The notes under the pieces are model-generated. The model made no database searches. It was given only the letters and a program-made list of their open reading frames with translations, and was not told the origin of the DNA. From assembly GCA_022772475.1 (NCBI GenBank), contig JALEZQ010000064.1, positions 33,419-97,418 of the forward strand: a stretch of 64,000 nucleotides of DNA, read 5' to 3'. Position 1 is the stretch's first letter, and the number at the start of each line of letters is the position of its first letter. This DNA is from Bacteroidales bacterium. Lineage in GTDB: Bacteria; Bacteroidota; Bacteroidia; Bacteroidales; Bacteroidaceae. This document shows, piece after piece, positions 25,820 through 35,778 of the stretch. A program made the position numbers and the translations under genes.

Positions 25820-25879
25820 CCGCCCGGGCTAACTCCGTCCGGGCTAATTCCGTCCGGGCTAATTCCGCCCGGGCTACAC
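25820..25879. repeat. 15-bp tandem repeat, four units
   Basis: Four 15-base units of CCGYCCGGGCTAAYT type run from 25820 to 25879, the last one ending TACAC. Each contains a CCGGG core. They sit between repeat copy 2 and the 3' end of the PepSY gene; a small stem ACCTTA/TAAGGT overlaps the end. Confidence 0.75.
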
Positions 25880-25883
25880 CTTA

Positions 25884-26714
25884 TTAATAAGTAAGGTGCG
25901 CGCGCGAGGCACGGCGCTTGCGGTGCTTGAGCCACATCCAGTAGCCGGACCATGGCAGCAGGGCGCCGATGAGGGCGCTAAGGAAGTAGAGGGTCTTGGT
26001 GAGGAGGCCGCCCCACTGGCCGGTGTGGAGGCTGTAGAACAGGCGGCGCACCTCGTCGGCGGGCATGAGGCCGTCGAAGAGGCCGTAGGCCATCTGGCGA
26101 TACCAGCCGAAGGACCACGTCAGCCCGGTGAGGGCCATGAGCAGCAGGAAGGCGGTGGCATAGATGCCGAGGGCGACGTGGCTGTCGTAGAAGGCGGGGC
26201 GCCAGCCCTGCCGCCAGCGCAGGGTGAGGCGGCGCCGCCACTGTCCGGCATGGCGGGGCCACCACACCACGACGCCGCTGATGAGGACGATGACCATCAT
26301 GAGCGTCGAGATGCCCACCACCCATTTGCCCACAGAGGGCTCGCCCTTTTTCGCCGGGGCATCGAGCAGCCAGCGGTGCAGTTTGCGCACCTCGCGGAAG
26401 AAGGGCAGTTGCGGCGGGCGGGCATGGCCGGCGCGCGCGGTCCCAGTCTGCGGGACGTGGGCGGTGGCAGGACGGTCGGCAGCCGAAGCCGTCTGCGCAT
26501 CCTGACGCGACGGGCGGGCGTGGGCATGGCCGGCGGCATCGGGACGGCCGGCGCCATCGTGCCGCACCGCATCGGCCGTGGCCGGTACGGGGGCTATGGC
26601 GGCGGTAATCTCTTTCTCAAAGACCAGGAGGGCACCCGTCAGGCAGATGATGGAAAACACGATGCCGAAGGGCAGCGAGAGCCAGAGGTGGAGGCGACGG
26701 AAGAGTGTTTTCAT
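25884..26714 (-). CDS. xusC: PepSY-associated inner-membrane protein (XusC-like)
   Basis: A 276-residue membrane protein, started at MKTLFRRLHLWLSLPFG (ATG at 26714); the longer frame to 26810 adds an unlikely extension. It has about four membrane helices (near 11-33, 130-150, 185-205, 240-260) of the PepSY_TM type, with paired His residues typical of heme or iron reductases, and a His/Ala/Pro-rich periplasmic insert at about 55-105. PepSY_TM proteins in siderophore loci act as ferric reductases. It is the third gene of a leftward operon with the DUF4374 lipoprotein and TonB receptor, matching the XusABC order of Bacteroides. Confidence 0.75.
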   Translation of the reverse strand: MKTLFRRLHLWLSLPFGIVFSIICLTGALLVFEKEITAAIAPVPATADAVRHDGAGRPDAAGHAHARPSRQDAQTASAADRPATAHVPQTGTARAGHARPPQLPFFREVRKLHRWLLDAPAKKGEPSVGKWVVGISTLMMVIVLISGVVVWWPRHAGQWRRRLTLRWRQGWRPAFYDSHVALGIYATAFLLLMALTGLTWSFGWYRQMAYGLFDGLMPADEVRRLFYSLHTGQWGGLLTKTLYFLSALIGALLPWSGYWMWLKHRKRRASRAHLTY

Positions 26715-26760
26715 AATCGTATAGGACGTTTGAGGGTGAAACAGGCGGGTGGCGGGCGGT

Positions 26761-28176
26761 TTAGCGTTGCATCTCCAGCACGCCGGCGGTCTGGAGGGCA
26801 TCGGCCTCAACGGTCAGCCCCTTGACGGCGCGGCCGGTGGCGGCATCGATCTCATAGAAGGCGGGGTAGTCGCCGCCCGTCACACTTACGGCGATGTACA
26901 TCTTGCCATTCTCGCCATAGGGCTCGCCGCCAAAGCCAGCCAGGTCGTCGGGCAGGCCGGTGACGGGGATGAGGGTGCGGGCTTCGGCATGGAAGATGGC
27001 CAGTTCGCTGACGTCGGCTTCCTTGCCCTTCTTCATCTCGTCCACGCCACCGCGGTAGAGTTGCAGCAGGAAACTGTCGCCCGAGATATGCCAGCAGCGG
27101 AACATGGGATGCTGCGTGCCGAGGGCTTCGAGGTTGACATAGTAGGTGTCGTCAAACGTGGTCTGTCCGGCCTTGATGCGCACCACGCCCGAGGGTTTCG
27201 TGCCCACCACGCGCTTGAGGTCGTCCGTCGATTCGACGGTACGGCCGTAGCCGGGCGAGAAGACGTAGAGGTCGCCGTTGTCGGCCGGCCAGATGGTCTG
27301 GTAGTACTGCGAGCGGTAGCGTCCGCAGGCGTAGCCTATGCGTCCGGTGCGGGCGATGTGGGGCGTCTGCTGGAGCAAATTGCCGGTGTAGATGGCCACG
27401 TAGGCGCTGTCGGGATACTGCGTCGAGGGAATCTCGCCAGCCGTATAGGCGCTGCTGGCGCTGCCGCCGTCGGCCGTGGCGATGAGGGCAGGGTCGGTGA
27501 CGCACTGGGGCCAGCGGGCTATGCCGTAGCGGCTCATGCCGCCGGGGATGACGGAGGCATAGAGGCGGCCGTCGGCCTCGGCCAAGCCGGCCAGGTGGAC
27601 CTTCTCGCCGTTGCCCAGAAAGTTTTCGGCCATGACAGAGGCCGTGGTCTGCGAACCGTCTTCGGCATTGAGCAGGTTGAACAGCAGCACCTGCGGCAGG
27701 TTGCCCTCGGCGTCGGCCTGCGTGGCGGGGGCGCTGCCCGTCGAGGCGGTGACGACGTGCTGGCCCCAGGTGCCGTAGGTGGTGATGCGGTTGTACTCGT
27801 AGAGGTATTTCTCGCGGATGGTGCCGGCGGCGTCGAGGTAGTAGGAGGCGCCGGTGCCGTTGCCGCCCTGATTATATACCAGACCGAAGAGGTACTTCTG
27901 CCCCTTGAACACCCAGTAGGTGGCAGCGTTGACCTCGGTGCCGTGGCCCTTGACGCTGAGCGTGCCTTCCGACAGACTGGGAGTGGTGAGCAGATAACTG
28001 GTGCCATCGACGGTGGCGGCCACGACATAGGCGGTGGCGGGGATGGTGTCGGTGGCGTCGCCGGGGTTGATGGGCATGGTTTCGGGGTCGTCGCTGCTGC
28101 AAGCGGTGGCGGCGAGGGTGAGGCCTGCTGCCGTCAGGACGGCGAGCAGGGCGTGGGGACGTGCGGTTTTTTTCAT
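26761..28176 (-). CDS. xusB: DUF4374 siderophore-binding-type lipoprotein (XusB-like)
   Basis: A 471-residue lipoprotein with the lipobox region LAATACSS near residue 20-28. The mature part is a DUF4374-type beta-propeller: repeated strands with Gly and Trp (for example [19 protein letters not shown] and [12 protein letters not shown]). XusB of Bacteroides, a protein of this kind, binds enterobactin at the cell surface. Here it lies between a TonB receptor and a PepSY membrane protein, in the same order. The ligand is inferred, not seen. Confidence 0.75.
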   Translation of the reverse strand: MKKTARPHALLAVLTAAGLTLAATACSSDDPETMPINPGDATDTIPATAYVVAATVDGTSYLLTTPSLSEGTLSVKGHGTEVNAATYWVFKGQKYLFGLVYNQGGNGTGASYYLDAAGTIREKYLYEYNRITTYGTWGQHVVTASTGSAPATQADAEGNLPQVLLFNLLNAEDGSQTTASVMAENFLGNGEKVHLAGLAEADGRLYASVIPGGMSRYGIARWPQCVTDPALIATADGGSASSAYTAGEIPSTQYPDSAYVAIYTGNLLQQTPHIARTGRIGYACGRYRSQYYQTIWPADNGDLYVFSPGYGRTVESTDDLKRVVGTKPSGVVRIKAGQTTFDDTYYVNLEALGTQHPMFRCWHISGDSFLLQLYRGGVDEMKKGKEADVSELAIFHAEARTLIPVTGLPDDLAGFGGEPYGENGKMYIAVSVTGGDYPAFYEIDAATGRAVKGLTVEADALQTAGVLEMQR

Positions 28177-28256
28177 CGTTATATAAGGGTTGAGGGTTGA
28201 AATTTGGGAATGGCTGAGGGATTGGGAGGCCTGCAGGCCCAGGGCGGTGGCATTTC

Positions 28257-30440
28257 CTACAGGCTCACCCTGGCCTTGACGTAGAGGGCGCGGCCGGGCT
28301 TTTGCAGACTGAAGTTGTCGTAGAGCCGGGCGTCGGTCAGGTTGTCACACTGCAGGGTGAAGGTCCACCGCCCCTGGCCCAGCCCGAGGGTGAGGGCCAC
28401 GTTATGGCTCCACTGCTCAGGGACATAACTCTTGGTGTCGGCATGGCCGATGCTCTCCCAGTAGAGGGGAAAGGCGTGCTGCCACGACGTGTCGTAGGTC
28501 AGGGCCAGCGAGGTGCCCTGACCCAGGGCGCCGGGCCAGCGGAGGGTGAGGTCGCCGCCGGCATAGCGGTAGGGGATGTTGGGCAGGCGGTCGCCGTAGT
28601 GGACGTTGACCTGTCCGGAGCCGCCGGTGTAGCGGGGCTCGTTGTCGCGGGTGTCGGTGTTGTTGTAGGTCAGGCCGGCGGCGAGCCATTGGCCGTAGGC
28701 ATAGCGCAGAGCCATACTGTAGCCACGTGTGCGCACCCGACCGTGGTTTTCGTAGATGCCATACTGTAGAGCGCCGCGCTTGCCGATGCCGCGCTTGATG
28801 AAGTCTTTCGTGTCGCGGTAGAGCAGCGTGCCCTCGGCCCTCAGGCTGTGGCGTCCGAAGCGGCGGGTGTAGGCCAGGTCGAGGTTGACATTGTGGCTGT
28901 GCTCGGGCCGGAGGTCGGTGCGCCCGGCCTCCAGATCCTCGTCGCCGAAGAGTTCGTCGTAGGTGGGCAGGCGGCAGGCGCGTTCGTACGACGCCTTGGC
29001 CTGCAGGCCGTCGAGGGGGAACCAGGTCAGGGCGGCCCCGGTGCCCCAGATGCGCACGGTGTGGCTGCGGTCCTCATAGTTGCCCACGCCGTCCGTACTG
29101 GTCGAGACGGCACCGCGCACGCTCTGGGCATAGTGCTTGGCAAAGACGGTGGCGTTCCACCGCGCAGAGGGCATCACCTTCCATGCCAGGCCGGTGATGT
29201 GCTTGGCCGAGCGCTTGGGGATGGTGTAGTCGGTCAGCGTGGCGGTGGCGCCGATGTAGTTGCGACTGGTGCGGCGGAAGGCGCTATAGACGTGGTTCAG
29301 ACTGACCTCGTGCCAATGTGCGGGCCGCCATACGAGGCCGGCGGTGGCGTTCCAAGCGTCGTTGCGTTGCTGCGCGTGCTGGTAGGATTGCTCGCCCTGC
29401 GTAGCGGTAACGTAGTAGTTGCCCAGCCAGTTGTAGTAGCGTGCGGCGGTATCGACGTTGGTGGTGAGGTTGCGGGTGTAGTCGGCATGCAGACTGACGT
29501 CCAGTACGCCGCCGATGCGGCGCTTGCTGTAGTCGATGGCTGGCGACAGACTGTAGCCGTGACGGTGCTTCTGCCCGAAGACGATGTCCTGATAGACGCC
29601 GGTCTGAATCTCCTTATAAAACTGGCTGGCGGTCATCGTGACCCACAGGCGGTCGGCCCACGAGGTGCCGGTCAGGCCGGCGCGCGCCGTGACGGCCTCG
29701 TTGTGGAAGGTGTCGTTGAAGCGACGCACGCGGCGCAGGTCATTCTGATCCACGGGGTGGCGGGTGACCGTGCCATCGTCGTTGACGGTGAAGGTGCGCA
29801 CCCAGTTGTCGATGCGGTAGTCGTTGTCGGAATAGTTTTGAAAGGCAGTCAGTGCGAAGGTCCATCCGCCGGCCGTGCGGCGCAGCAGGCGCAAGTGGCT
29901 CTTGTGGGTGTTGAACGAGCCATAGGTATAGGCGGCATCGAGGGCGAAGGGCCGGGGGTCCTGCGCGGTGACGACGTTGATGACGCCGCCTATGGCATCG
30001 GCGCCGAAGGTGACGGGCACGACGCCCTTGTACACCTCGACACGTTCGGCATAATCGACGGGCAGGTTGTTCAGGCTCATGGCCGTGCCGCTGCCTTCGT
30101 GGGGCACGCCGTCCACGAAGATGCGGACGTGGCGGCCGCCGAAGCCGTCGATGAGCAGGTGGCTGTCGGAGCCCACGCCGCCGCTCTGCCGCAGTTGGAG
30201 GCCGGGCAGGGTGCCGACGGTCTGGCCCAGACTGAGGTTGCGGTGCTGCAGAGCCCGGGTGTCGGCCACGACGGCGCTGTAGGCCGAGCGGCGCACGCGG
30301 TCGCGCCGCGTGGTGGTGACGGTGGCCTCGCCCAGGGTGGTCTGCTCCATCGGGCGCAGGCTGTCAGCGGGCAGGGTGGGCTCGGCGGACATGGCGGGAA
30401 GGGCCAGCAGGAGGGAGAGAAGGGGGTGCAATCGGTTCAT
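28257..30440 (-). CDS. xusA: TonB-dependent outer-membrane receptor (XusA-like)
   Basis: A 727-residue receptor with a signal peptide (about 1-18). The plug is visible as [40 protein letters not shown] and so on, and a long beta barrel ends with the strand [10 protein letters not shown], with a final aromatic-free L as the last residue. It would carry iron-siderophore or another chelate across the outer membrane with TonB energy. It is the first gene of the leftward trio and has its own promoter. It is divergent from the hemerythrin-LuxR regulator, which may respond to the metal or redox state. Confidence 0.88.
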   Translation of the reverse strand: MNRLHPLLSLLLALPAMSAEPTLPADSLRPMEQTTLGEATVTTTRRDRVRRSAYSAVVADTRALQHRNLSLGQTVGTLPGLQLRQSGGVGSDSHLLIDGFGGRHVRIFVDGVPHEGSGTAMSLNNLPVDYAERVEVYKGVVPVTFGADAIGGVINVVTAQDPRPFALDAAYTYGSFNTHKSHLRLLRRTAGGWTFALTAFQNYSDNDYRIDNWVRTFTVNDDGTVTRHPVDQNDLRRVRRFNDTFHNEAVTARAGLTGTSWADRLWVTMTASQFYKEIQTGVYQDIVFGQKHRHGYSLSPAIDYSKRRIGGVLDVSLHADYTRNLTTNVDTAARYYNWLGNYYVTATQGEQSYQHAQQRNDAWNATAGLVWRPAHWHEVSLNHVYSAFRRTSRNYIGATATLTDYTIPKRSAKHITGLAWKVMPSARWNATVFAKHYAQSVRGAVSTSTDGVGNYEDRSHTVRIWGTGAALTWFPLDGLQAKASYERACRLPTYDELFGDEDLEAGRTDLRPEHSHNVNLDLAYTRRFGRHSLRAEGTLLYRDTKDFIKRGIGKRGALQYGIYENHGRVRTRGYSMALRYAYGQWLAAGLTYNNTDTRDNEPRYTGGSGQVNVHYGDRLPNIPYRYAGGDLTLRWPGALGQGTSLALTYDTSWQHAFPLYWESIGHADTKSYVPEQWSHNVALTLGLGQGRWTFTLQCDNLTDARLYDNFSLQKPGRALYVKARVSL

Positions 30441-30471
30441 CGTTCTGTGAGGTCTTGTCGGTTTCGGACTG

Positions 30472-30479
30472 CAAAGGTA
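30472..30479 (-). promoter_or_regulatory. Promoter -7 box of the xus-like operon
   Basis: Leftward TACCTTTG lies 32 bases upstream of the receptor ATG at 30440. Confidence 0.65.
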
Positions 30480-30649
30480 GGGGCTTGCCGCCGGCGCGGC
30501 AATACGCAGAAATGGGGGTTTTGCGCGGCCGCCGCGGCACGTCTGCCCCCACTGGTGAGGAGCGCGCTACCCGCAAAGCATGAGGGGGAGAAGGGGACGG
30601 AAAAGGGCGATACCCACTATTGGGGATTGCACGGACGGGAAAAAATGGG

Positions 30650-30657
30650 TTACTTTG
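30650..30657 (+). promoter_or_regulatory. Possible promoter -7 box of the hemerythrin regulator
   Basis: TTACTTTG is one base off TAnnTTTG and lies 22 bases before the ATG at 30679. About 170 bases separate it from the divergent xus-like promoter. Confidence 0.4.
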
Positions 30658-30678
30658 CAGCCATAAATACGATGCGCC

Positions 30679-31635
30679 ATGAAACGGATGAAACTCTACG
30701 AGGCCGACGACAAGATGATCGACCTCATCAGCGACAACTATAGCATGCTGCAGGGCCTGAGCGCCTTTGGCATACGCCTGGGCTTCGGCGACAAAACGGT
30801 GGACGAGGTATGCCGCGAGCAGGACGTGGATGCCTACACGTTCCTGGCCGTGGTCAACTTCGTCATCAACGGCTACGCGCCCAAGACCACGGACGAGCGA
30901 CTCAGCGTGCGCACGCTGCTGGGCTACCTGCGGGCCTCGCACCGCTTCTTCCTGGACTTCCAACTGCCGTCCATCCGCCAGAAACTGGAACAGACGCTGT
31001 GCAGCAACGACCACCTGGCACCGCTCATCCTCCAGCTCTACGACGCCTACGCCCACGACATCCGCAAGCACATGACCTACGAGGAGAAGACGCTCTTCCC
31101 CTACGTCGAGGCCCTGCTGCGCGGCGAACAGACGGCGAAGTACAACGTGGACATCTTCTCCAAGCACCACAGCGACACCACGGGCAAGTTTCACGAACTG
31201 AAGAGCATCATCATCAAATACCTGCCGCACGACGGACTGGCCAACAGCCGGCTGACCGACACGCTCTACGACCTATATAATAATGAGGAGTGGATACGCA
31301 ACCACAGCATGGTGGAAGACCTCATCTTCGTGCCGGCCATCCGCTGCCTCGAGAAGAAGGTCAAGGACGAGGAGGTATCCACACGCCTGCAAGACATGAT
31401 CAAGCCGATGGAGGGCCGCGAGACCCTGTCGGAACGCGAGAAGGACATCATCATCTGCCTGGTGCAGGGCATGTCGAACAAGGAGATTGCCAGCCACCTC
31501 TTCATCTCGGTCAACACCGTCATCACCCACCGGCGCAACATCGCCCGCAAACTGCAAATCCACTCCGTGGCCGGCCTGACCATCTACGCCATCGCCAACA
31601 ACCTTATCGACAGCAAATGCTTCAGCGCCATGTAG
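30679..31635 (+). CDS. ScdA_N-hemerythrin-LuxR fusion regulator
   Basis: A 318-residue protein with three parts. Residues 12-60 resemble the ScdA_N/DUF542 domain of YtfE/ScdA Fe-S repair proteins (GIRLGFGDKTVDEVC). Residues 80-225 are a hemerythrin-like four-helix bundle with candidate di-iron ligands His88, His126, His131, Glu135, His163/164, His209 and Glu213. Residues 248-312 are a LuxR/GerE helix-turn-helix (LSEREKDIIICLVQGMSNKEIASHL). The bundle would sense O2, NO or iron and the C-terminus bind DNA. It is divergent from the siderophore-like operon, its most likely target. No receiver domain is present. Confidence 0.8.
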   Translation: MKRMKLYEADDKMIDLISDNYSMLQGLSAFGIRLGFGDKTVDEVCREQDVDAYTFLAVVNFVINGYAPKTTDERLSVRTLLGYLRASHRFFLDFQLPSIRQKLEQTLCSNDHLAPLILQLYDAYAHDIRKHMTYEEKTLFPYVEALLRGEQTAKYNVDIFSKHHSDTTGKFHELKSIIIKYLPHDGLANSRLTDTLYDLYNNEEWIRNHSMVEDLIFVPAIRCLEKKVKDEEVSTRLQDMIKPMEGRETLSEREKDIIICLVQGMSNKEIASHLFISVNTVITHRRNIARKLQIHSVAGLTIYAIANNLIDSKCFSAM

Positions 31636-31664
31636 GCGCAAGGCCGGCGGCCGTCCCAGATTTT

Positions 31665-31772
31665 TTCCCAGCCCTTGGGAATCATGTTCCCAGCCGCTGG
31701 GAATTCTGTTCCCAGCCCTTGGGAATTGTGTTCCCAGCCCTTGGGAATCGTGTTCCCAGCCGCTGGGTGTCG
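31665..31772 (+). repeat. 22-bp palindromic tandem array, five units
   Basis: Units begin at 31665, 31687, 31709, 31731 and 31753. Each reads TTCCCAGCCCTTGGGAA or TTCCCAGCCGCTGGGAA followed by a 5-base spacer (TCATG, TTCTG, TTGTG, TCGTG), and the last unit is degenerate. TTCCCA and TGGGAA pair within each unit. It starts 30 bases after the regulator stop. It is not a CRISPR array: the spacers are 5 bases. Confidence 0.85.
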
Positions 31773-31889
31773 AAGTGCCACGCCGTCGGGCAAACACGCT
31801 TGCGGGCCGGACACGATTACACACGGCAAGGGGAATTGGGCAAAAACTGAAAGATTAGGACGAAAAAGAGGCAAAACTATTACAAAATG

Positions 31890-31920
31890 TTTGTCGTCTG
31901 CACTTTTATCCATATATTTG
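31890..31920 (+). promoter_or_regulatory. Promoter of the ilv operon
   Basis: TTTG at 31890-31893 and TATATTTG at 31913-31920 with a 19-base spacer fit both boxes of the Bacteroidota sigma factor consensus. The leader to the ilvD ATG is about 140 bases. Confidence 0.7.
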
Positions 31921-31955
31921 CCAACGCTAAGGCTAAAAGTAGGCTTTACAACCAG

Positions 31956-32002
31956 AGGTGTCGCCGGCGCGATAACCCCAAGCCCACGACACCTGTTTTT
32001 TG
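31956..32002 (+). terminator. Leader terminator or attenuator before ilvD
   Basis: AGGTGTCG (31956-31963) pairs with CGACACCT (31987-31994), followed by GTTTTTTG. It sits in the untranslated leader between the promoter and ilvD, so it can only work as a premature terminator. No leader peptide with obvious Leu/Ile/Val runs is seen in the transcript. Confidence 0.6.
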
Positions 32003-32068
32003 TATAGTCTGCCCGCTGCCTACTTAACCTACCAAGAACCCTCAAACAGCAACGCACCACATCACCAT

Positions 32069-33871
32069 ATGAAGCATCCATTGCGCAGTGCACAGTGCAC
32101 CGAAGGCCGCAGAATGGCCGGCGCCCGCGCCCTATGGGTGGCCACGGGCATGAAAAGAGAGCAGATGGGACGTCCCATCATCGCCATTGCCAACAGTTTT
32201 ACCCAATTCGTTCCCGGACACACACACCTGCACGAGGTGGGACAGCTGGTCAAGCACCAGATAGAACGCCTGGGATGCTACGCGGCCGAGTTTAACACCA
32301 TCGCCATCGACGACGGCATTGCCATGGGCCACGACGGCATGCTCTACTCCCTGCCCTCGCGCGACATCATCGCCGACAGCGTAGAGTATATGTGCAACGC
32401 CCACAAGGCCGATGCCCTGGTGTGCATCTCCAACTGCGACAAGGTGACGCCGGGCATGCTCATGGCCGCCATGCGCCTGAACATCCCCACCGTCTTCGTC
32501 AGCGGCGGACCGATGGAGGCCGGACAGTGGAAAGGGGAAAACCTGGACCTCATCACGGCTATGGTCAAAGGCGCCGACCAGACGGTGACGGACGACGAAC
32601 TGGCGGAGGTGGAGCAGCGCGCATGCCCCGGATGCGGCTCGTGCTCGGGCATGTTCACCGCCAACTCGATGAACTGCCTCACCGAGGCGCTGGGCCTCTC
32701 CCTGCCGGGCAACGGTACCATCCTGGCCACACACGCCAACCGCCGACGCCTCTTCGAAGATGCCGCACGCCTCATCGTGCGCAATGCCGAACGCTACTAT
32801 AACGAGGGCGACGACAGCGTACTGCCCCTGAGCATCGCCACACGTCAGGCCTTCCTCAACGCCATGACCCTGGACATCGCCATGGGCGGCTCGACCAACA
32901 CGGTGCTCCACCTGCTGGCCGTGGCCCACGAGGCGGGCGTCGATTTCCGCATGGCCGACATAGACCGCCTAAGCCGCCACGTGCCCTGTCTGTGCAAACT
33001 GGCGCCTAACACGCAGAAGTATTCCGTACAGGAGTGCAACCGCGCCGGCGGCGTGATGGGCATTCTGGGCGAACTGGCACAGGGCAACCTGCTCGACCTC
33101 GACGCAAAGCGCGTAGATGGCCTGTCGCTCGGCGCGGCCATCAGCAAGTACTCCATCATGACCGACAATATCGACCCCGAGGCCGACCGCATCTACCACA
33201 GCGCGCCCGCCGGACGCTTCTCCACACAGATGGGCTCGCAGGACACGCAGTGGGAAACCCTCGACACCGACCGCGAAAACGGCTGCATTCGCTCCATCGC
33301 CCATGCCTACTCGGCCGACGGCGGACTGGCCGTGCTCTTCGGCAACATCGCTGCCGACGGCTGCGTAGTCAAGACGGCGGGCGTCGATGAGAGCCTCTGG
33401 CACTTCAGCGGACCGGCCAAGGTGTTCGACTCGCAAGAGGATGCCTGCGAGGGCATTCTCAACGGCAGCGTCGTGGCGGGCGACGTGGTGGTCATCACCC
33501 ACGAAGGACCGAAGGGCGGACCGGGCATGCAGGAAATGCTCTACCCCACCTCCTACATCAAGAGCCGCCACCTGGGCAAGGCTTGCGCCCTCATCACCGA
33601 CGGACGCTTCTCGGGCGGCACGTCGGGCCTGAGCATCGGACACATCTCGCCCGAGGCTGCGGCCGGCGGCGCCATCGGCAAGGTGGTGGATGGCGACATC
33701 ATCGAGATAGACATCCCCTCGCGCTCCATCCGCGTCTGTCTGAGCGACGACGAACTGGCAGCACGCCCCATGCGCCCCATGAAGCGCCAACGCCAGGTGT
33801 CGAAGGCCCTCCGCGCCTATGCCGCCATGGTGGCCAGCGCCGACAAGGGCGGCGTACGCATCGTGCCCTGA
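32069..33871 (+). CDS. ilvD: Dihydroxy-acid dehydratase
   Basis: A 600-residue IlvD protein, started at [18 protein letters not shown]; the longer frame to 32000 would lie inside the leader terminator. Fe-S ligands are visible in [10 protein letters not shown] and in [16 protein letters not shown], and FSGGTSG and the DIPSRSI end fit the family. It forms 2-oxo-isovalerate and 2-oxo-3-methylvalerate in valine and isoleucine synthesis. It is the first gene of the five-gene operon. Confidence 0.94.
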   Translation: MKHPLRSAQCTEGRRMAGARALWVATGMKREQMGRPIIAIANSFTQFVPGHTHLHEVGQLVKHQIERLGCYAAEFNTIAIDDGIAMGHDGMLYSLPSRDIIADSVEYMCNAHKADALVCISNCDKVTPGMLMAAMRLNIPTVFVSGGPMEAGQWKGENLDLITAMVKGADQTVTDDELAEVEQRACPGCGSCSGMFTANSMNCLTEALGLSLPGNGTILATHANRRRLFEDAARLIVRNAERYYNEGDDSVLPLSIATRQAFLNAMTLDIAMGGSTNTVLHLLAVAHEAGVDFRMADIDRLSRHVPCLCKLAPNTQKYSVQECNRAGGVMGILGELAQGNLLDLDAKRVDGLSLGAAISKYSIMTDNIDPEADRIYHSAPAGRFSTQMGSQDTQWETLDTDRENGCIRSIAHAYSADGGLAVLFGNIAADGCVVKTAGVDESLWHFSGPAKVFDSQEDACEGILNGSVVAGDVVVITHEGPKGGPGMQEMLYPTSYIKSRHLGKACALITDGRFSGGTSGLSIGHISPEAAAGGAIGKVVDGDIIEIDIPSRSIRVCLSDDELAARPMRPMKRQRQVSKALRAYAAMVASADKGGVRIVP

Positions 33872-33995
33872 CACCGCACACGGGCGGCAACCGCTCCGCC
33901 CCCCTACCCTACCGAACATTACCCACGACGGCAGGCGCCAAGCCCCCCTCTGGCGGCGGCCCTGCCCGACCAACCCCCACATGATACCCACAGAT

Positions 33996-35744
33996 ATGGC
34001 CAATCATCCCCAATCCACTATGCCACCCTCCCAGACGTCCGCCACAATGAAGGGCGAGATGCTCACCGGAGCCGAAATACTGATGCGTGCGCTGGTTGAC
34101 GAAGGTGTGAAAACGCTCTTCGGCTACCCCGGCGGCAGCATCATGCCCGTTTACGATGCGCTGTACGACTACCGTCAGGTGCTGAACCATGTGCTGGTGC
34201 GCCACGAACAGGCTGCCGCACATGCCGCCGAGGGCTTCGCCCGAGTCAGCGGCGAGGTGGGCGTATGTCTGGTGACGAGCGGCCCGGGTGCCACCAACAC
34301 CATCACGGGCATCGCCGATGCCATGATGGACAGCACGCCCATCGTCGTCATCGCCGGACAGGTGGGCGCCGGTATGCTGGGCAGCGACGCTTTCCAGGAG
34401 TGTGACCTGGTGGACATCACACAGCCTATCTGCAAATGGGCCTACCAGATACGCTCGGCCAAGGACGTGGCATGGGCGGTGAGCCGCGCCTTCTACATTG
34501 CGCGCAGCGGACGCCCGGGCCCCGTCGTCCTCGACTTCGCCAAGAACGCTCAGGTGGACCGCGCACCCTACGTCCCCGCCCGCGTTGACTTCATCCGCAG
34601 TTATGTGCCGGTGCCCAAGACCAAGGCCTCGGCCATCGAGGAGGCGGTAGCGCTCATCAACAGCGCCAAACGCCCCCTGGTACTCGTCGGTCAGGGCGTC
34701 GAACTGGGCAATGCGCAGGACGAACTGCGCCAGTTCATCGAGAAGGCCGACATGCCGGCCGGATGCACCCTGCTGGGCCTCTCGGCGCTGCCGTCGGACC
34801 ACCCGCTCAACGTGGGTATGCTGGGCATGCACGGCAGCCTGGGGGCCAACAAAAATACGCAGCAGTGTGACCTGCTCATCGCCGTGGGCATGCGCTTCGA
34901 CGACCGCATCACGGGCAAACTGGACACCTATGCCAAGCAGGCCAAGAAGATACACTTCGACATCGACCGCTCGGAGGTCAACAAGAATGTCAAGGTGGAT
35001 GTAGCCGTCAAGGGCGACTGCAAGACCACGCTCCCTGCCGTCACTGCCCTGCTGCAGCAGGCTTCGCACAAGGAATGGCGCGAGTCGTTCCGCCCCTTCG
35101 ACGAGGAGGAGGACCGCGTCGTCATCCAGCCGCAGATACACCCCGCCGAGGGTCCGCTGCGAATGGGCGAGGTGGTGCGCCGCGTGTCGGAGAAGACAAA
35201 CCACGAGGCCATCCTCGTCACCGACGTGGGCCAGAACCAGATGTTCGCCGCACGCTACTTCAAGTTCACCAAGCCTCGCAGCATGGTGTCGTCGGGCGGT
35301 ATGGGCACGATGGGCTACGGCCTGCCGGCTGCCATCGGCGCCACCTTCGGACGCCCCGACCGCACGGTATGCCTCTTCCTCGGCGACGGCGGACTGCAGA
35401 TGACCATCGAAGAACTGGGCACCATCATGGAGCAGGGCGCGCCGGTGAAGATTATCCTGCTCAACAACAACTACCTGGGCAACGTGCGCCAGTGGCAGCA
35501 GATGTTCTTCCGTCACCGCTACTCGTTCACGCCGATGATGAACCCCGACTACGAACTCATCGCCCAAGCCTACCGCATCCCTGTGCGCACCGTCACCGAC
35601 CGCAAAGACCTCGACAGCGCCATCGACGAGATGCTGGCCACGCCGGGAGCCTTCCTCCTGCAGGCCGCCGTGCTCGAAGAGGACAACGTCATGCCCATGT
35701 GCGCACCGGGCCACGACGTCGATGACATGATTCTCAGCATCTAA
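33996..35744 (+). CDS. ilvB: Acetolactate synthase, large catalytic subunit
   Basis: A 582-residue ThDP enzyme with the expected motifs: GYPGGSIMPVYDAL near the N-terminus, the catalytic Glu in VRHEQAAAHAAEGFAR, GPGATNTITGIADA and the ThDP motif GDGGLQMTIEEL with NNNYLGNVRQWQ. It condenses two pyruvates, or pyruvate with 2-oxobutyrate. The start is uncertain: ATG codons at 33981, 33996, 34020 and 34047 are in frame, and I take 33996. The leader of about 50 residues is poor in secondary structure. It is coupled to ilvN 34 bases downstream. Confidence 0.93.
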   Translation: MANHPQSTMPPSQTSATMKGEMLTGAEILMRALVDEGVKTLFGYPGGSIMPVYDALYDYRQVLNHVLVRHEQAAAHAAEGFARVSGEVGVCLVTSGPGATNTITGIADAMMDSTPIVVIAGQVGAGMLGSDAFQECDLVDITQPICKWAYQIRSAKDVAWAVSRAFYIARSGRPGPVVLDFAKNAQVDRAPYVPARVDFIRSYVPVPKTKASAIEEAVALINSAKRPLVLVGQGVELGNAQDELRQFIEKADMPAGCTLLGLSALPSDHPLNVGMLGMHGSLGANKNTQQCDLLIAVGMRFDDRITGKLDTYAKQAKKIHFDIDRSEVNKNVKVDVAVKGDCKTTLPAVTALLQQASHKEWRESFRPFDEEEDRVVIQPQIHPAEGPLRMGEVVRRVSEKTNHEAILVTDVGQNQMFAARYFKFTKPRSMVSSGGMGTMGYGLPAAIGATFGRPDRTVCLFLGDGGLQMTIEELGTIMEQGAPVKIILLNNNYLGNVRQWQQMFFRHRYSFTPMMNPDYELIAQAYRIPVRTVTDRKDLDSAIDEMLATPGAFLLQAAVLEEDNVMPMCAPGHDVDDMILSI

Positions 35745-35778
35745 CAGCCGCTTACCACAATCTCCCGAACACCACACC

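Noticed and set aside
28848-30743. Long plus-strand frame (631 residues) opposite the TonB receptor
   Set aside because: Its Ala/Val/Gly/Asp-rich composition comes from reading the receptor backwards; the receptor has clear plug and barrel features.
31665-31772. CRISPR array
   Set aside because: Repeats are palindromic 17-mers with only 5-base spacers and no cas genes.
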